DNA of 64,000 nt from Mycoplasma sp. Ms02 (GCF_019720735.1 NZ_CP081302.1:310001-374000), one strand, 5' to 3'. Numbered from the stretch's first letter, positions 12,601 to 27,829 are shown. Notes: generated from the letters alone by a model not told the origin. Translations and numbers: made by a program.

Positions 12601-15433
12601 TTGTATTACCTTCGATATATTTGTTTCTTAAATCATCATAAGTTTCTTGATTTTTAGGAAGTCCTGTTTCAAGTAATTCGAATGGCTTTCTAATAATATT
12701 TCTTAATGGTGTTTTATCAGAATTAGAACCGTCCACTAGCATGTAATCAACAAGCTGTCCATTTTGTTCTGCAACTGTATTATAGTCTTCTAGAGATTTA
12801 AGAGCTTTCGAAACTGCTATACCTAAATCCAGCAATGCTGTTAAATTTGCCAAGTCATCCGAAAATCTTTGAAGCTCAATTGAACTTTTATTTTTAAAGT
12901 AAATTGAACCGTTTTCTTCGATTTGAGCAATTATTGCTTTTAAGTCTCTTACTGTATTACTTAAATCTTCAGTTACAGATGGATTATTTACTTCCTGAAT
13001 ATAAGTCTCTGCCTTGTTTATACCATCTTTCGCAAGTTGTACTTTATCCGCTACCTCAATGTATTGCTCAAAAACACTGTCAAACAGTCCCGATTCTGCA
13101 GATACATTTTGGAATAATATTTCTTGATCATCTGCACTTAAGTTGTTTGCACTATTTGCGATTTTTTGCGCTTGTTCATGGTAGAACTTATTATTATTAG
13201 CCCAAATTAAGTTGTACTTAGTAGGCATTAAAGCTGCATCACCTTTTAATTGATTGTACTCTGAGTATTTAAGAGCTTTATTTCTGTTTGCATCATAATC
13301 AGGTTCAGAGTTTGAGGCTCTATTAAAGATCAATTCATCAAGAGTTCTTTTTCTAGATTTGTAAAGATTTCAAACATCTCTTGTTTCTTCTTCTAATCTA
13401 CCTGGAATGATTCTTTCAATGTTTGTAAAGTTTTGCATTTCAGGATCTCTTAAAGATGGAATAGATCTTAAGATTGCGTTAGCATATTTTTGAGCATCTT
13501 TTTCAAAACCATATGTTGCTTGTTCGTTTTGATCATTATGAACTACACCTGTATAATCTGTATCTTCTTTAATTGTTGTATAAGATTTAGTTCCGTCTGC
13601 TGAAGTTCCGATTTGCACTTTATGTTTGTCAAGCAATGATTTAAGAGGTGGTATTTGTGATAATAAATCTTCTAAAACGTCTGTTTTATCTGCGTTTTCG
13701 TAAACTTGAGTGATTAATGAATCAATGAACTTGTCAAAAAGATCTTTAGCTTCAGCACCAGATTGTGGCTTTTCTGCTGGAAGAGTTCCATCTCCATCAG
13801 GGTAGGTGATCGCAGCTAGTTCAGCTTTAATTTCCTTAAATTTATTTGCTGCTTCTTTTGATTTATTTAAGTTATCAAGAAGAGTTTGTATTTCTTCTTG
13901 TCTTTGTTGAATTTGCTCTGGTGTTAAAGTTAAGTATTCGTTTTGAGTTTTTTCTGTTAATTTTTTGATTTCATCTCTAATTTTGATTTCTGCAGGGTCT
14001 TGTGAGTTTTCTAATTCAGCCGCTTTATCATTCGCTGTTTTAACATCACGACCTAGAGCAATTAACGAATCTCTTTTATCTCTTAGATCTTCTAGTTTTC
14101 CATCCACAGGAATAATTTGTGCTTTATCAGTTACTCCTGTTAGTTCAGTAGTTAGAGCATCTGTCGCACCTTTTAAAACCTCAGCAAGTTTAGGATCTAA
14201 AACGTTGTTGTTTGCTGTAAGTGTTGTTTCAAGGTTATTTTTAAATTGATCAATAGCTGATTGCTGAAGATTTTTTGCTTTCTGTAATTCTGCATTATCA
14301 ACGAAAGCTTGAAGTAAATCTTTGTTATCTTGACGAATTTCAGACACCGAAACATCAGAAGCTTTTCTTAGGCTTCCGTTTGTTTGTGTAGCTGGGACAT
14401 TTTCTTTTAAAGCTACAATAATCTTTTGTCTTTCAGCTTCTGCTGTTTCAGAATTGGCTGATTCTGGCTGGTTTAATTGCTCAATAACTGATTTCTGTCT
14501 TTCTGCTAAAGCTTCTAGAGCATCTAATTTCGCAATAGCTGCTTTAACATCAGAAACTTTGTTAATGTCATCGATTGAGCTTGCTTCGTTTCCGATTAAA
14601 TCAGCAAGAGCGTTCATTTTATCTTTAACTTCTTGAGTTGTTCCATCGCTGTTTGTAACTTCAGGAAGATTTGATATTTTATCTTTAAGATCAGCAAGTT
14701 TTTTAGCTGCTAAGTCTTTTTGGTAAGCTAAGTCTAGTTTCTTTTGAAGTTCTTTAAGTTGCTGTGTTGTAGTTGGGTAAGATCCATCAGAATTTTGTTT
14801 TGCTTTAATGTCATCAAACTCAGCGAAGATTTCATCAATTTTTGTCTTATTCGTTACACCATCAAGAGCTGCTTGGTCATTATAGAAAGTTCTTAGATTT
14901 TCTAAGTTAGCTACTGTATCATCATACTCTTTTTGTGTTCTTGCTTTTTGAGCTTCTGCTTCCTGAGTTGCTCTTTTAATTTCAGACTTGATAATAGCAA
15001 GTCTTGCTTGTGTTGTGTCAGGATTATTCAATTCTGCTTGGTATTTAGCTACTAACGCTTTTACATCATCTGCATCTTGTTCATGAATTGCTTTTTTAGA
15101 GTCTTGTTCACTATAAACTGCTGCAAGTTTTTCAAGTTCATCATTAATGTCTTTTCTGAGTTCTGTTTTACCTTGTTCTGTTTTGATGTTCTTAACTTTT
15201 AGTGCATAAGCATTTTTGTCATCATCTAAACCTATTGCGTTATTAGCAATAACATTTTTTAGATTTTCATAAGCTTCAGGATGTTGATCTTTATCAATAG
15301 TGTCAAGTTGTTCTTGAGCTTCTTTTAAAGTTTGTGCTAAAGTAACAGCACTCTCAATTTGTTGCTGCATTTCTTGAAGCTCTTGCTGAGTTGCTTTTGG
15401 TTCTTTTGCTAAAAGATCGTTCATTTTTTGCAC
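9602..15433 (-). pseudogene. Giant surface protein B, downstream part after an in-frame stop
   Basis: Continues in the same frame as the ORF upstream of it, separated by one TAA at 15446-15448. Open for about 1,940 codons with TGA = Trp. Most of it is coiled-coil sequence; the last 600 or so residues form a mixed C-terminal module sharing EEAGW with protein A. Possible starts are GTG at 15433 or ATG at 15424, but no Shine-Dalgarno sequence precedes either. It is therefore either not translated, reached by readthrough, or started weakly by coupling. Its TAA stop ends 8 nt before the start of protein A, so the genes are co-transcribed. The full reading (911 aa + stop + 1,947 codons) would have about the same length as protein A, supporting one ancestral gene broken by a nonsense change. 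Confidence 0.75.
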
Positions 15434-15445
15434 TAAAGCATCAAC

Positions 15446-18181
15446 TTAAGCGTTAGCCTGTGAATAAGGATCGTTAGCTACATTATCCCCTTCATATTTG
15501 ACTAACTTCTTAGCTGAATTTTTAAGTAAAGCACGTGTTAGAGCATCATCAAGATTTTCTTGTTCACTTTGAGCTTGTGAAGTCAAATCATCATATGTTT
15601 GAGCTGGCGTTACAGTTCCGTTGTTTAGATTTTTTAATAAATCTTGAATTTGAGCTAGTTTAGCTTGTGCTTGTTCAATTTCAGTTGTTGGGTTTAGTTC
15701 ATCTAAATCAATATTTTGTGCTCTGGTAATTGCGTTTTGTAACTTATTAGCTTCTTTATTTAATTCCCTTGCTTTTGTTGCGTTATCGCTTAAAGTTTGC
15801 ATTTGAGCAATAAGTGCGTCACGTTCATCTTGGCTTAAATCTGGATTGTTGATTTGATCTCTTAATTCTTGGGCTTTATTTAAGAAGTTTTCTTTAATTG
15901 CTTGTTCTTGATCACTTGCTCCTGCAAAAACGTTATTAATTTTGTCAACAATTTTAGCTGCAGCTTGATCTGCTTGGTGCTTTGCCTGTTTTTCTTTAAA
16001 TTCGACAACTGCATCATCAAGATCTGAAGCTAATTCAATTGGGTTTGACTCATCTGGAGCATTAATAGCTTGTTCACCTTTATTTAAAAGGTCTTCGATT
16101 CTTTTAATTTCTTTTTGCAAGGCATCTGCTTCAACGGGCGAAACAACGGAAGCTAGAGCTTCTTTTGCTTTTGCTAATGATTCTTCAAGAGTTTTGAATT
16201 TTTCTGCATGATCAAGTACATTTTGAATTTTTTGCTGAATTTTGTCAAACTCAGCTTTTTTAGCTTCTTCTGATAAAGAAGGCGACAACGAAATTAACTC
16301 ACCTTGCTTTAAAAGTGAATCTAAGTCTTGTTGTAATTTTTGTCCAAATAAAGAATCTTTATCGAAGATATTTTTAAGACCTTCCTTTTTGTCTGCTGTA
16401 AATTCTCTTAGATTTTGTGTTGATTCATCTGTTCTAGAATCTTTTAGCAGTTTTTTGTATTCTTCGATCAAGAATTGAAGCTCTTGTCTTACTGCGGCAG
16501 AATCTTTTTGAATTAAAGGAAGTGCTTTTGAGTTTAAATCTCTTAAAAGTACTCTGTTTCTTGGAGAAAGTGAATCTTGCTCATCTAAAGCTTTTTGTGC
16601 TAATTGGTGTAGTAGATCAAGCTCTTTCTTATTAATGTCTCTAAGTTGGTTTGAAAGCTTTTGCAATTCATTTGATAAAGTCTCAACTGATTTTTCATTG
16701 TCGACAAGACTTTTAGCTTTATTTGCGATTTCCTTTAGAGCATCCTTATCTACTTCTAGACCGTATTCATAGGCAAATTCAGCTTGTTTTTCAACTTCGT
16801 TTAAAAATTGTTTTAGCGTTAAGTTTAGCGAAGCTGAATCTTTTAATGTGTTAAGAAGGTCTGTGTAGCTTGTTAATAGTTTTTGTCCATCTGTTTGTGA
16901 AGATAATTCATTCAACTTATCAAGAATTGATTGCTTAAATTCTGGATCAATTGCATTTTCTTGTTCAAGTGAAGCGAGTTGCTTTTGAATTTCTGTTTGG
17001 AGAGCTTTGGCAGAATTTAATAATAATTTGGCTTTTTTAATTTGTGTTAATTTTTTAACCAATTCTTCTTTTGACATTTGGTCAAGATTTAAGTCTTTGT
17101 AGTTTGAAATTAAAGCTTCCTTTTGGTTTTCAGGTAAATCTAAGTTGCTTAAGTTTGCAATTTGTGCTTCGAGTTCACTTTTTAAGTTCACTTCTTGGTT
17201 TTGGAGATTAGAAATTGTTTGTATTTCGTTTTGTACAAGCTCTTTAAGTAAAGCAAGATCTTTTAGTTTATCTGAACTAAGAGTTGCTTCAGGAGAATTT
17301 GCGAGCTCTTTATAACTTGCCAGCTGTTCTTTGATTAAATCCTTGGCATCTTGACTTAAGGCTGCTGAATAAACCTCTGATTCAACTACTCTCAAAGTAT
17401 TGCTAAAATCAGCCATAGCATCAGTTATGGCTTGTAAATTTTTACTTACTTGTGCTTCAGCACTATCTAGAAGATTAGAAGCTTCTTTTAAGTTGTCATG
17501 AGTATAACTTTCATGATCTAATAATTTTAAAACCTCAAGGGCATAAGAGCTGATCATTGCCTTTTCGGCAGGTGTTTTGTATGATGATGTTCCTTTTGCG
17601 ATGTTGTCAATTAACCTTAATGCTTTTAATTCTAAATTAAATTCTAAATCTGTTTGACGATCAATTAAGTTGTCTGCTGATTTAAAGAAGTTGTTAAGAA
17701 CTTCCTGTTTGTTATCAGCGTTTGCTAATGCTGCTTTGGTTGCGTTAAGTAAATCAGGTAGCGAACTTCTTAAATCATTGTCTTTAACTTGTTTTAAGTA
17801 ATTTTCGAGTTGTTGATCTAATTCTTCTGGACTTGCTTTTAGAACTCTTGCTTTAGCTCTTAATTTACGAAGAACATTTCTTTTTCTTAACATATCTCCT
17901 AAAGAAGACTTTTTGTTATCAAGAAACTGTTGTGCATGTTCTAACTCATTTTGAAGCTCTTTTAAAAACTCAGGATCTAAATTTTCGTTATTCTCCTTAA
18001 GTAAATCTTCAAGAAGTTTTGCTTCTTTGTTAAGTGGATCAAAAAGATCGTGGGCGATTTTTTGATCTTCAGGGTTTACTCTTAAGTGATATAAATAAGC
18101 TAATGCACCGAATGCTCCTGCTCCTAAAAGGGATGTAGTTATTCCTAAGCCTACTCTTAACTTTTTGCCTTTACCATTCAT
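15446..18181 (-). CDS. Giant surface protein B, N-terminal part (911 aa), truncated by TAA
   Basis: Starts at ATG 18181 after GAAGGAG (6-nt spacing). The N-terminus is basic, followed by a Gly/Ala-rich hydrophobic anchor at about residues 10-30 and no lipobox. The rest is continuous acidic/basic amphipathic helix with Leu heptads, like protein A. It ends at a TAA with the same helical repeat pattern resuming in frame right after it. If expressed, the product would be a membrane-anchored coiled-coil stalk without the C-terminal globular module. Expression may be affected by the hairpin and T18 run only 14 nt upstream of the start codon. Function unknown. Confidence 0.85.
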   Translation of the reverse strand: MNGKGKKLRVGLGITTSLLGAGAFGALAYLYHLRVNPEDQKIAHDLFDPLNKEAKLLEDLLKENNENLDPEFLKELQNELEHAQQFLDNKKSSLGDMLRKRNVLRKLRAKARVLKASPEELDQQLENYLKQVKDNDLRSSLPDLLNATKAALANADNKQEVLNNFFKSADNLIDRQTDLEFNLELKALRLIDNIAKGTSSYKTPAEKAMISSYALEVLKLLDHESYTHDNLKEASNLLDSAEAQVSKNLQAITDAMADFSNTLRVVESEVYSAALSQDAKDLIKEQLASYKELANSPEATLSSDKLKDLALLKELVQNEIQTISNLQNQEVNLKSELEAQIANLSNLDLPENQKEALISNYKDLNLDQMSKEELVKKLTQIKKAKLLLNSAKALQTEIQKQLASLEQENAIDPEFKQSILDKLNELSSQTDGQKLLTSYTDLLNTLKDSASLNLTLKQFLNEVEKQAEFAYEYGLEVDKDALKEIANKAKSLVDNEKSVETLSNELQKLSNQLRDINKKELDLLHQLAQKALDEQDSLSPRNRVLLRDLNSKALPLIQKDSAAVRQELQFLIEEYKKLLKDSRTDESTQNLREFTADKKEGLKNIFDKDSLFGQKLQQDLDSLLKQGELISLSPSLSEEAKKAEFDKIQQKIQNVLDHAEKFKTLEESLAKAKEALASVVSPVEADALQKEIKRIEDLLNKGEQAINAPDESNPIELASDLDDAVVEFKEKQAKHQADQAAAKIVDKINNVFAGASDQEQAIKENFLNKAQELRDQINNPDLSQDERDALIAQMQTLSDNATKARELNKEANKLQNAITRAQNIDLDELNPTTEIEQAQAKLAQIQDLLKNLNNGTVTPAQTYDDLTSQAQSEQENLDDALTRALLKNSAKKLVKYEGDNVANDPYSQANA

Positions 18182-18194
18182 ATATCTCCTTCAC

Positions 18195-18252
18195 AAAAAA
18201 AAAAAAAAAAAACAGATCCTTCAGCCATTTTGTATAGGTCTAGAGGCTGTTT
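18195..18252 (-). promoter_or_regulatory. Leader hairpin followed by oligo(T)18, attenuator-like and possibly phase-variable
   Basis: On the minus strand an imperfect stem-loop (arms 18237-18252 and 18211-18226, outer AACAG/CTGTT) is followed directly by 18 T (18195-18212), then GAAGGAGATAT and the ATG of giant protein B. Hairpin plus U-run is the form of an intrinsic terminator, placed between a TATAAT box at 18280-18285 and the gene. Runs of this length are prone to slippage. rpoC has its own clean terminator at 18400-18430, so this element is not needed to end rpoC. Confidence 0.5.
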
Positions 18253-18279
18253 TATAGGTGGTTAAAAATCTTTTTTTTA

Positions 18280-18285
18280 ATTATA
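18280..18285 (-). promoter_or_regulatory. Candidate -10 box for giant protein operon
   Basis: Perfect TATAAT on the minus strand in an A/T-rich tract, about 98 nt upstream of the giant protein B start. No good -35 box at 17 nt. Confidence 0.4.
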
Positions 18286-18399
18286 AATTAAAATTAAATT
18301 TTTTAAAGACTTCAAAGCATAAACGCAAAAAAAGTGTGGAAAAATCTGAAAATGTTTGCACAAGTGCAAATTAGGTTTACTTTGAAAGCCAAAAAGTGT

Positions 18400-18430
18400 A
18401 AAAAAACGCATTTAGAGTGCTAAATGCGTT
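18400..18430 (-). terminator. rpoC terminator
   Basis: Perfect 10-bp stem AACGCATTTA / TAAATGCGTT with a 6-nt loop and a following T7 run on the minus strand, 15 nt after the rpoC stop. Confidence 0.9.
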
Positions 18431-18444
18431 AGTTTTGTAAGATT

Positions 18445-22888
<4,444 letters not shown>

Positions 22889-22896
<8 letters not shown>

Positions 22897-25800
22897 TCTC
22901 TAACTCTCCTGTTTCAATGTATTGTAAGAATTCAGAGTTATCTGAGTCGAAATCTTCTTGTGAAGTTTCAATTTTAATTCCTAAACCTTTTAGTTCATAG
23001 CTAAGAACGTTAAATGATTCAGGTGTACCTGGCTTAGGTAGAGGTTTACCTGTTGCTAGAGCACTATATAGGGCGTTACGTCCGTCAATGTCATCTGATT
23101 TATATGTCAAGATTTCTTGAAGCACATTTGCAGCACCATAAGATTCGATCGCTCATGTTTCCATCTCTCCAAATCTTTGACCCCCGTTTTGGCTTTTTCC
23201 TCCAAGAGGTTGTTGAGTAATAAGAGAGTAAGGTCCAACTGAACGAGCGTGCATTTTGTCATCAACCATGTGGCTTAGTTTTAGCATGTACATCACACCA
23301 ACTGTAACAGGGTTGTCGAATTTTCTACCTGTAATTGGGTCAATTAGTACTTGCTTACCTGTGATTGACAATCCAGCATCAGCAAGAAGTGATTCGATGT
23401 CTTGTTTTTTAACCCCGTCGAATGAAGGTGTAACAAATTTTGTATTTAATTTACGAGCAGCCATTCCAAGGTGTAATTCCAGGATTTGACCGATGTTCAT
23501 ACGTGAAGGAACCCCTTGTGGGTTAAGCATAATGTCAAGTGCTGTTCCGTCTTCTAAGTGTGGCATATCTTCTTCAGGAAGAACGATCGAGATAACCCCT
23601 TTGTTACCGTGACGTCCAGCCATCTTGTCACCAACTTTGATTTTACGTTTTTGAGCGATTGAGACTTTAACAATTTTGTCGATTCCATCTTCTAAAACGT
23701 CTCCATTTTCACGGCTTAGAATTTCAATACCGATAACAGTTCCGTTGTGTCCATTTTTAACTTTTAATGAAGTATCTTTGTCGTTTGATGGACGTTGTTG
23801 TAAAATTGCCATCAACAATTTTTCTTCTTGTGAAGGGTTTTCTTCACCTTTAGGAGAAACTCTACCGACTAAAACGTCCCCAGGAAGAACTTCAGAACCA
23901 ACACGTACGATTCCATTTTCGTCTAAGTTTCTGATTGAGAATTTTGAAACGTTTGGAATGTCAGCTGTTAAACGATCATCACCTGCTTTTGAGTTTCTGA
24001 ACTGAATTGTTTGTTCTTCAACGTGAATTGATGTATAAACGTCATCTTTAACAAGTCTTTCATTTAAGATAACGGCATCCTCAAAGTTATATCCGTTTCA
24101 TGTTGTAAATCCAACTAATACGTTTTTACCTAAGGCTAATTCACCATCTTTAAATGATGAACCATCAACAAGTAGATCACCTTTTTCAACATAGTCCCCA
24201 ACTTTAACGATTGGTTTTTGGTTGATAACTCTACCTTGGTTTGAACGCTCAAAGTTTCTTAGAGCGTATCTGTCTGTTGTACCTTTTTCGTTTTTAATTT
24301 GAATTTTTTGAGAATCAACATAAACAACTTCTCCAGCGTGTTTTGCTGTTAAGTTGTATGAAGAGAACTTAGCAATATCTGCTTCAATCCCTGTTGCAAT
24401 TAAAGGCGCTTCAGCCTGTAGTAATGGAACTGCTTGACGTTGCATGTTCGATCCCATAAGTGCACGGTTGGCATCGTCGTTTTCAAGGAAAGGAATGGCA
24501 GCAGCAGCTACTGAAATCATTTGTTTTGAAGAAACCTCGATGAAGTCAACATCTTTTGGTGTACCAATAACATATTGGTAATTATGTCTAATGGTTAGCA
24601 CCTCGTCGGTGATTCTATCGTTTTCATCAACGTGAACAAGTGATTGAGCAAACTTATGTCCGATTTCTTCTGAAGCTGTTAAATAGTGAACGTCGTTGTA
24701 ATCAACAACACCATCGTTAACTTTAAAGTAAGGAGTTTGTAGGAATCCCATTGGATTTACTTTTGCGTAAATAGCGAAGTTAAGAATCAATCCGATGTTT
24801 TGTCCCTCAGGAGTCTCGATTGGACAAATTCTTCCATAGTGAGTTGAGTGAACGTCACGAACTTCGAATTGGGCTGTATCACGATTAAGCCCACCAGGCC
24901 CTAGAGATGTAACACGTCTTTTGTTTGAAACCTCAGCAAGTGGGTTGATTTGATCCATGAATTGTGAAAGTTTCGATGAGTTAAAGAATGTTTTAAATTG
25001 GTTTGTAATCAATTTGTTGTTTGTAACGTTTTTAGCTGTTACTTTTTCAGGTTCTTTAGCACCCATACGTTCACGTGTTGTTTTTTCTAATTTGGTTAGT
25101 GCGACATTAAGTTGGTTTTGTAATAACTCACCAACTGAAACTACACGTTTGTTGATCATTGAATCTGGATCATCGTCTTGACCAATGTTTTCAATTAAGT
25201 TAAAGTAGTAACTTACAGCAGCAATAATATCTGAGATCAGTAAGTGTTGTTCTGTTGAACGAGGGTCGTTAGCAAGAACAATTACAGGTTTTGTTGTTTG
25301 TTCTTCCATTGCTTTTCTTGTTCTGTAAACTTTAACTTTAGCAACTTTGTTACGTTTTAATAAAGTTTTGTTTTCTTCAGTTAATTTGTAGTAAACAAAT
25401 TCTGAATTAACACCATCAATAGTGTCTAAACCGATTAGTCCTTCTTGGAATCCTTTGTGAATTTCTTGAGCTAATTCGTGTGTAATGTATGTTCCTTTTT
25501 CATATAGAACAGTTGAAGAATTCTTTTGTTTAATGTTTTCAGCTAAGTATGTATCTGTAATTCTATCAACAACAGAAAGTTTGTTGTTTAACATGTAACG
25601 TCCTGTTAATGATAAGTTGTATCTTCTAGGATCGAAAAGAATACCTGGAAGCAATGATTTTTTAGCTTCATCAGAAATACGATCACCTTTTCTAATTCCT
25701 CTGAATAATTCTTCTTGACATGCGTCTGTAATTTCTTCAGGTGATAATTCTTCTGAATTAATGAATTTATCTTTTGAAAGAGTTTCATTTAGAACGGCAC

Positions 25801-26491
25801 TTTCACCAAAAAGTTTTGTCATGTTTTGGGCTGATAGACCAAAAGCTCCTAAAAATGTTGCTAAACCAACATTTTTGTTTTTATCAATTTTAACCTTAAC
25901 TGTGTCAGTTGTTGTTGAAGTAACTTTGTGAGAAACCTCAATTCAAGACCCAATACGAGGCAAGATTTCGAGTTTGTTGAAAAGGTCATCTGATTGTTTA
26001 TTACGCACAGCACGTCCGTAGTAAGCACCAGGTGAACGAATAATTTGACTAACGATGACTTTTTCTGATCCGTTGATGATGAAAGATCCACCACTTGTCA
26101 TTAATGGTAGTTCTCCTAGTAATACTTCATCTTGTTTGATTTCACCAGTACCAGTGATTTCACGTTTCAGTGTTGCATATAGTCTTGCAGAAAAGTTAAT
26201 ACCTTTTGCTTTGGCTTTTTTGATTTCTTCGCCTTCGCTTGTGACTTTTTTGTAAGGGTATTCAACTCTTAGAGATTTTTTAACGTAATCTAAACGTACT
26301 TTTTTATCAGCTGCTTCAATTGGGTAGTGATTTGAAATTAACTCTTCTACACCAGTGTTGATAAACTGTTCAAAACTTTCTTTGCTTGTTCCTAAAAGGT
26401 CAAAAACAGGAAGAGAATGCTTAGTAATTGAGTAATCTCTTCTCTCTGTTTTAGGACCGAATTTACGAAGTTTGTAGTTTAATTCTGCCAT
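22889..26491 (-). CDS. rpoB: DNA-directed RNA polymerase beta subunit (1,200 aa)
   Basis: Second catalytic subunit of RNA polymerase. Recognisable landmarks include the N-terminal [20 protein letters not shown] start, GSEKVIVSQ, the [17 protein letters not shown] segment, and the C-terminal [11 protein letters not shown]-type anchor region. Length is usual for the family. ATG follows AAGGAG at 6 nt. It is first in the rpoBC operon; a terminator-like hairpin lies in its leader between a candidate promoter and the gene. Confidence 0.98.
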
Positions 26492-26528
26492 TCAGAACTC
26501 CTTAAATTTTATGATTTAATTGAAAATG

Positions 26529-26556
26529 AAAAAACGCCTTTCAATTAGTAGGCGAT
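26529..26556 (-). terminator. Terminator-like hairpin in the rpoB leader (possible attenuator)
   Basis: On the minus strand CGCCT, a 10-nt loop, AGGCG and a T6 run. It lies downstream of A/T-rich -10-like sequence (TAAAAT/TAATAT at about 26556-26566) and 38 nt before rpoB. rplL already has its own stronger terminator at 26624-26650, so this may tune rpoBC transcription rather than end rplL. Confidence 0.45.
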
Positions 26557-26623
26557 ATTATTTTACACTATTTTTATTTTAAAAAAATAAAAAATATGGT
26601 AATAAATACCAAATTTTAGAAAT

Positions 26624-26650
26624 AAAAAAACCACTTTAAGTGGTCTTTTT
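26624..26650 (-). terminator. rplL terminator
   Basis: Self-complementary ACCACTTTAAGTGGT flanked by AAAAAAA and a U-run on the minus strand, starting 13 nt after the rplL stop. Confidence 0.85.
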
Positions 26651-26662
26651 GTTAAGAAATTA

Positions 26663-27028
26663 TTAGTCGATTGAAACTTCAGCACCTGCTTCAACAAGTT
26701 GAGCTTTCATAGCTTCAGCTTCTTCAGGTTTAACGTTTTCTTTAAGAACAGCTGGTAATGCATCAACCATTTTTTTAGCATCCATTAATCCAACGTTTAA
26801 TAATTCTTTAACTACTTTAATAACAGCAACTTTGTTTGAAGCTGAAACTAATTTAACTGTAACTTCTGATTTTTCTTCAGCAGCAGCAGCTGGAGCAGCA
26901 GCAACTGCAACAGCAGCCATAGGGTCAACTCCAAACTCTTCTTTCATAGCGTCAACAAGTTCCATAACTTCTTTAATTGACATTTCTTTTAATGATTCAA
27001 CAAATGATTCTTTTGTTAATTTAGCCAT
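26663..27028 (-). CDS. rplL: Ribosomal protein L7/L12 (121 aa)
   Basis: Stalk protein of the large subunit that recruits translation factors. N-terminal dimerisation helix pair, an Ala-rich hinge at about residues 38-52, and the C-terminal domain with the motif VKLV...KVAVIKVVKE and GLMDAKKMVDALP. Full length for the family. It follows rplJ by 31 nt with a GGAAAAATTA-type ribosome site. Confidence 0.97.
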   Translation of the reverse strand: MAKLTKESFVESLKEMSIKEVMELVDAMKEEFGVDPMAAVAVAAAPAAAAEEKSEVTVKLVSASNKVAVIKVVKELLNVGLMDAKKMVDALPAVLKENVKPEEAEAMKAQLVEAGAEVSID

Positions 27029-27059
27029 TTTAATTTTTCCTTTCTGGTTTTAAATAATA

Positions 27060-27557
27060 TTATTCTGATTTACCTTCGCTCACTAACTTAAGTGATAATG
27101 AAAGCATTTGTAGTGGAGACATAAGTGAACGTCCAAGAATTGCAAGTGCTTCTTCATATGTTGGTAATGTAGCAACTTCCATAACTCCTTGAGCGTCAAC
27201 AACTTTGCCTTCGTGTGTTCCGGCTTTGATAACCATAATCTTGTTATCTTTTGCAAAGTTAACTAAGACTTTAGCAGCAGACATAGCATCTTGGTTTGAA
27301 AAAGCAAAAATGTTAGGTCCTACTAAGTGATCAGCTAGGTCTTCGTATCCTAGTTCTGAAGCAGCGATTTTGAATAAACGGTTTTTGTAAACTTTAATTT
27401 CAACACCGTGTTCTTTAGCCACTTTTCTTAGTTCTGATAGTTTTGAAACAGTTAATCCACGGTATTCTGCAAAAGCAAGAGCTTCTGATCCTTGAATTTT
27501 TGATTTAATTTCACTAACAACTTCTCTTTTTGCTAATTTTAATTTTGATTCAGACAT
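27060..27557 (-). CDS. rplJ: Ribosomal protein L10 (165 aa)
   Basis: Base of the L7/L12 stalk. Opening region K..VVSEIK...ALAFAEYRGLTVSKLSELR is typical of L10. I place the start at ATG 27557, which has AGGAGG at 6 nt, and not at the TTG one codon upstream that a code-based search would pick. The leader upstream carries the L10 autoregulatory fold. Confidence 0.95.
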   Translation of the reverse strand: MSESKLKLAKREVVSEIKSKIQGSEALAFAEYRGLTVSKLSELRKVAKEHGVEIKVYKNRLFKIAASELGYEDLADHLVGPNIFAFSNQDAMSAAKVLVNFAKDNKIMVIKAGTHEGKVVDAQGVMEVATLPTYEEALAILGRSLMSPLQMLSLSLKLVSEGKSE

Positions 27558-27603
27558 CAATAGCCTCCTTTCATAATTAGATTGAGCAACACATTTAAAA
27601 GTT

Positions 27604-27651
27604 ATACATTCGGTAACATATTAAGGCGAACCTGTTACTTTCTCTATGTAT
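27604..27651 (-). promoter_or_regulatory. L10 leader (autoregulatory mRNA structure) of rplJ-rplL
   Basis: On the minus strand nested stems ATACAT...ATGTAT and GTAACA...TGTTAC enclose AGGTTCGCC. Position and sequence match the Firmicute L10 leader, which binds the L10-L12 complex to repress its own operon. The assignment is by inspection only. Confidence 0.65.
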
Positions 27652-27660
27652 TGCTTCTAT

Positions 27661-27687
27661 ATTATAAGCAAAACTTCAATTTATCAA
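27661..27687 (-). promoter_or_regulatory. Promoter of rplJ-rplL
   Basis: Perfect TATAAT (27661-27666) with TTGATA 15 nt upstream (27682-27687) on the minus strand, just before the L10 leader. Confidence 0.65.
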
Positions 27688-27829
27688 AGTAAAAAGAATT
27701 GCTTTTTTGAAACGGATTTTAGTCATTGTTTTTTCGATAATTTAATTTAAAAAACATCTTTTTGATACAAAGATGTTTTCCATTAAATTTCTTTTAGTAC
27801 TATAAAACAGGAGTTTTAGCAAATGATGA

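Noticed and set aside
12904-13200. 98-residue plus-strand ORF inside the giant gene B, Leu-rich
   Set aside because: It is antisense to a continuous coiled-coil frame; its Leu/His/Tyr content is the mirror of Glu/Lys codons. No ribosome site.
18195-18212. The T18 run considered as just the rpoC terminator U-tract
   Set aside because: rpoC already has a perfect terminator 190 nt earlier, and this run is directly before the ribosome site of the giant gene.
26034-26255. Plus-strand ORF antisense to rpoB
   Set aside because: Conserved RpoB residues are on the opposite strand.
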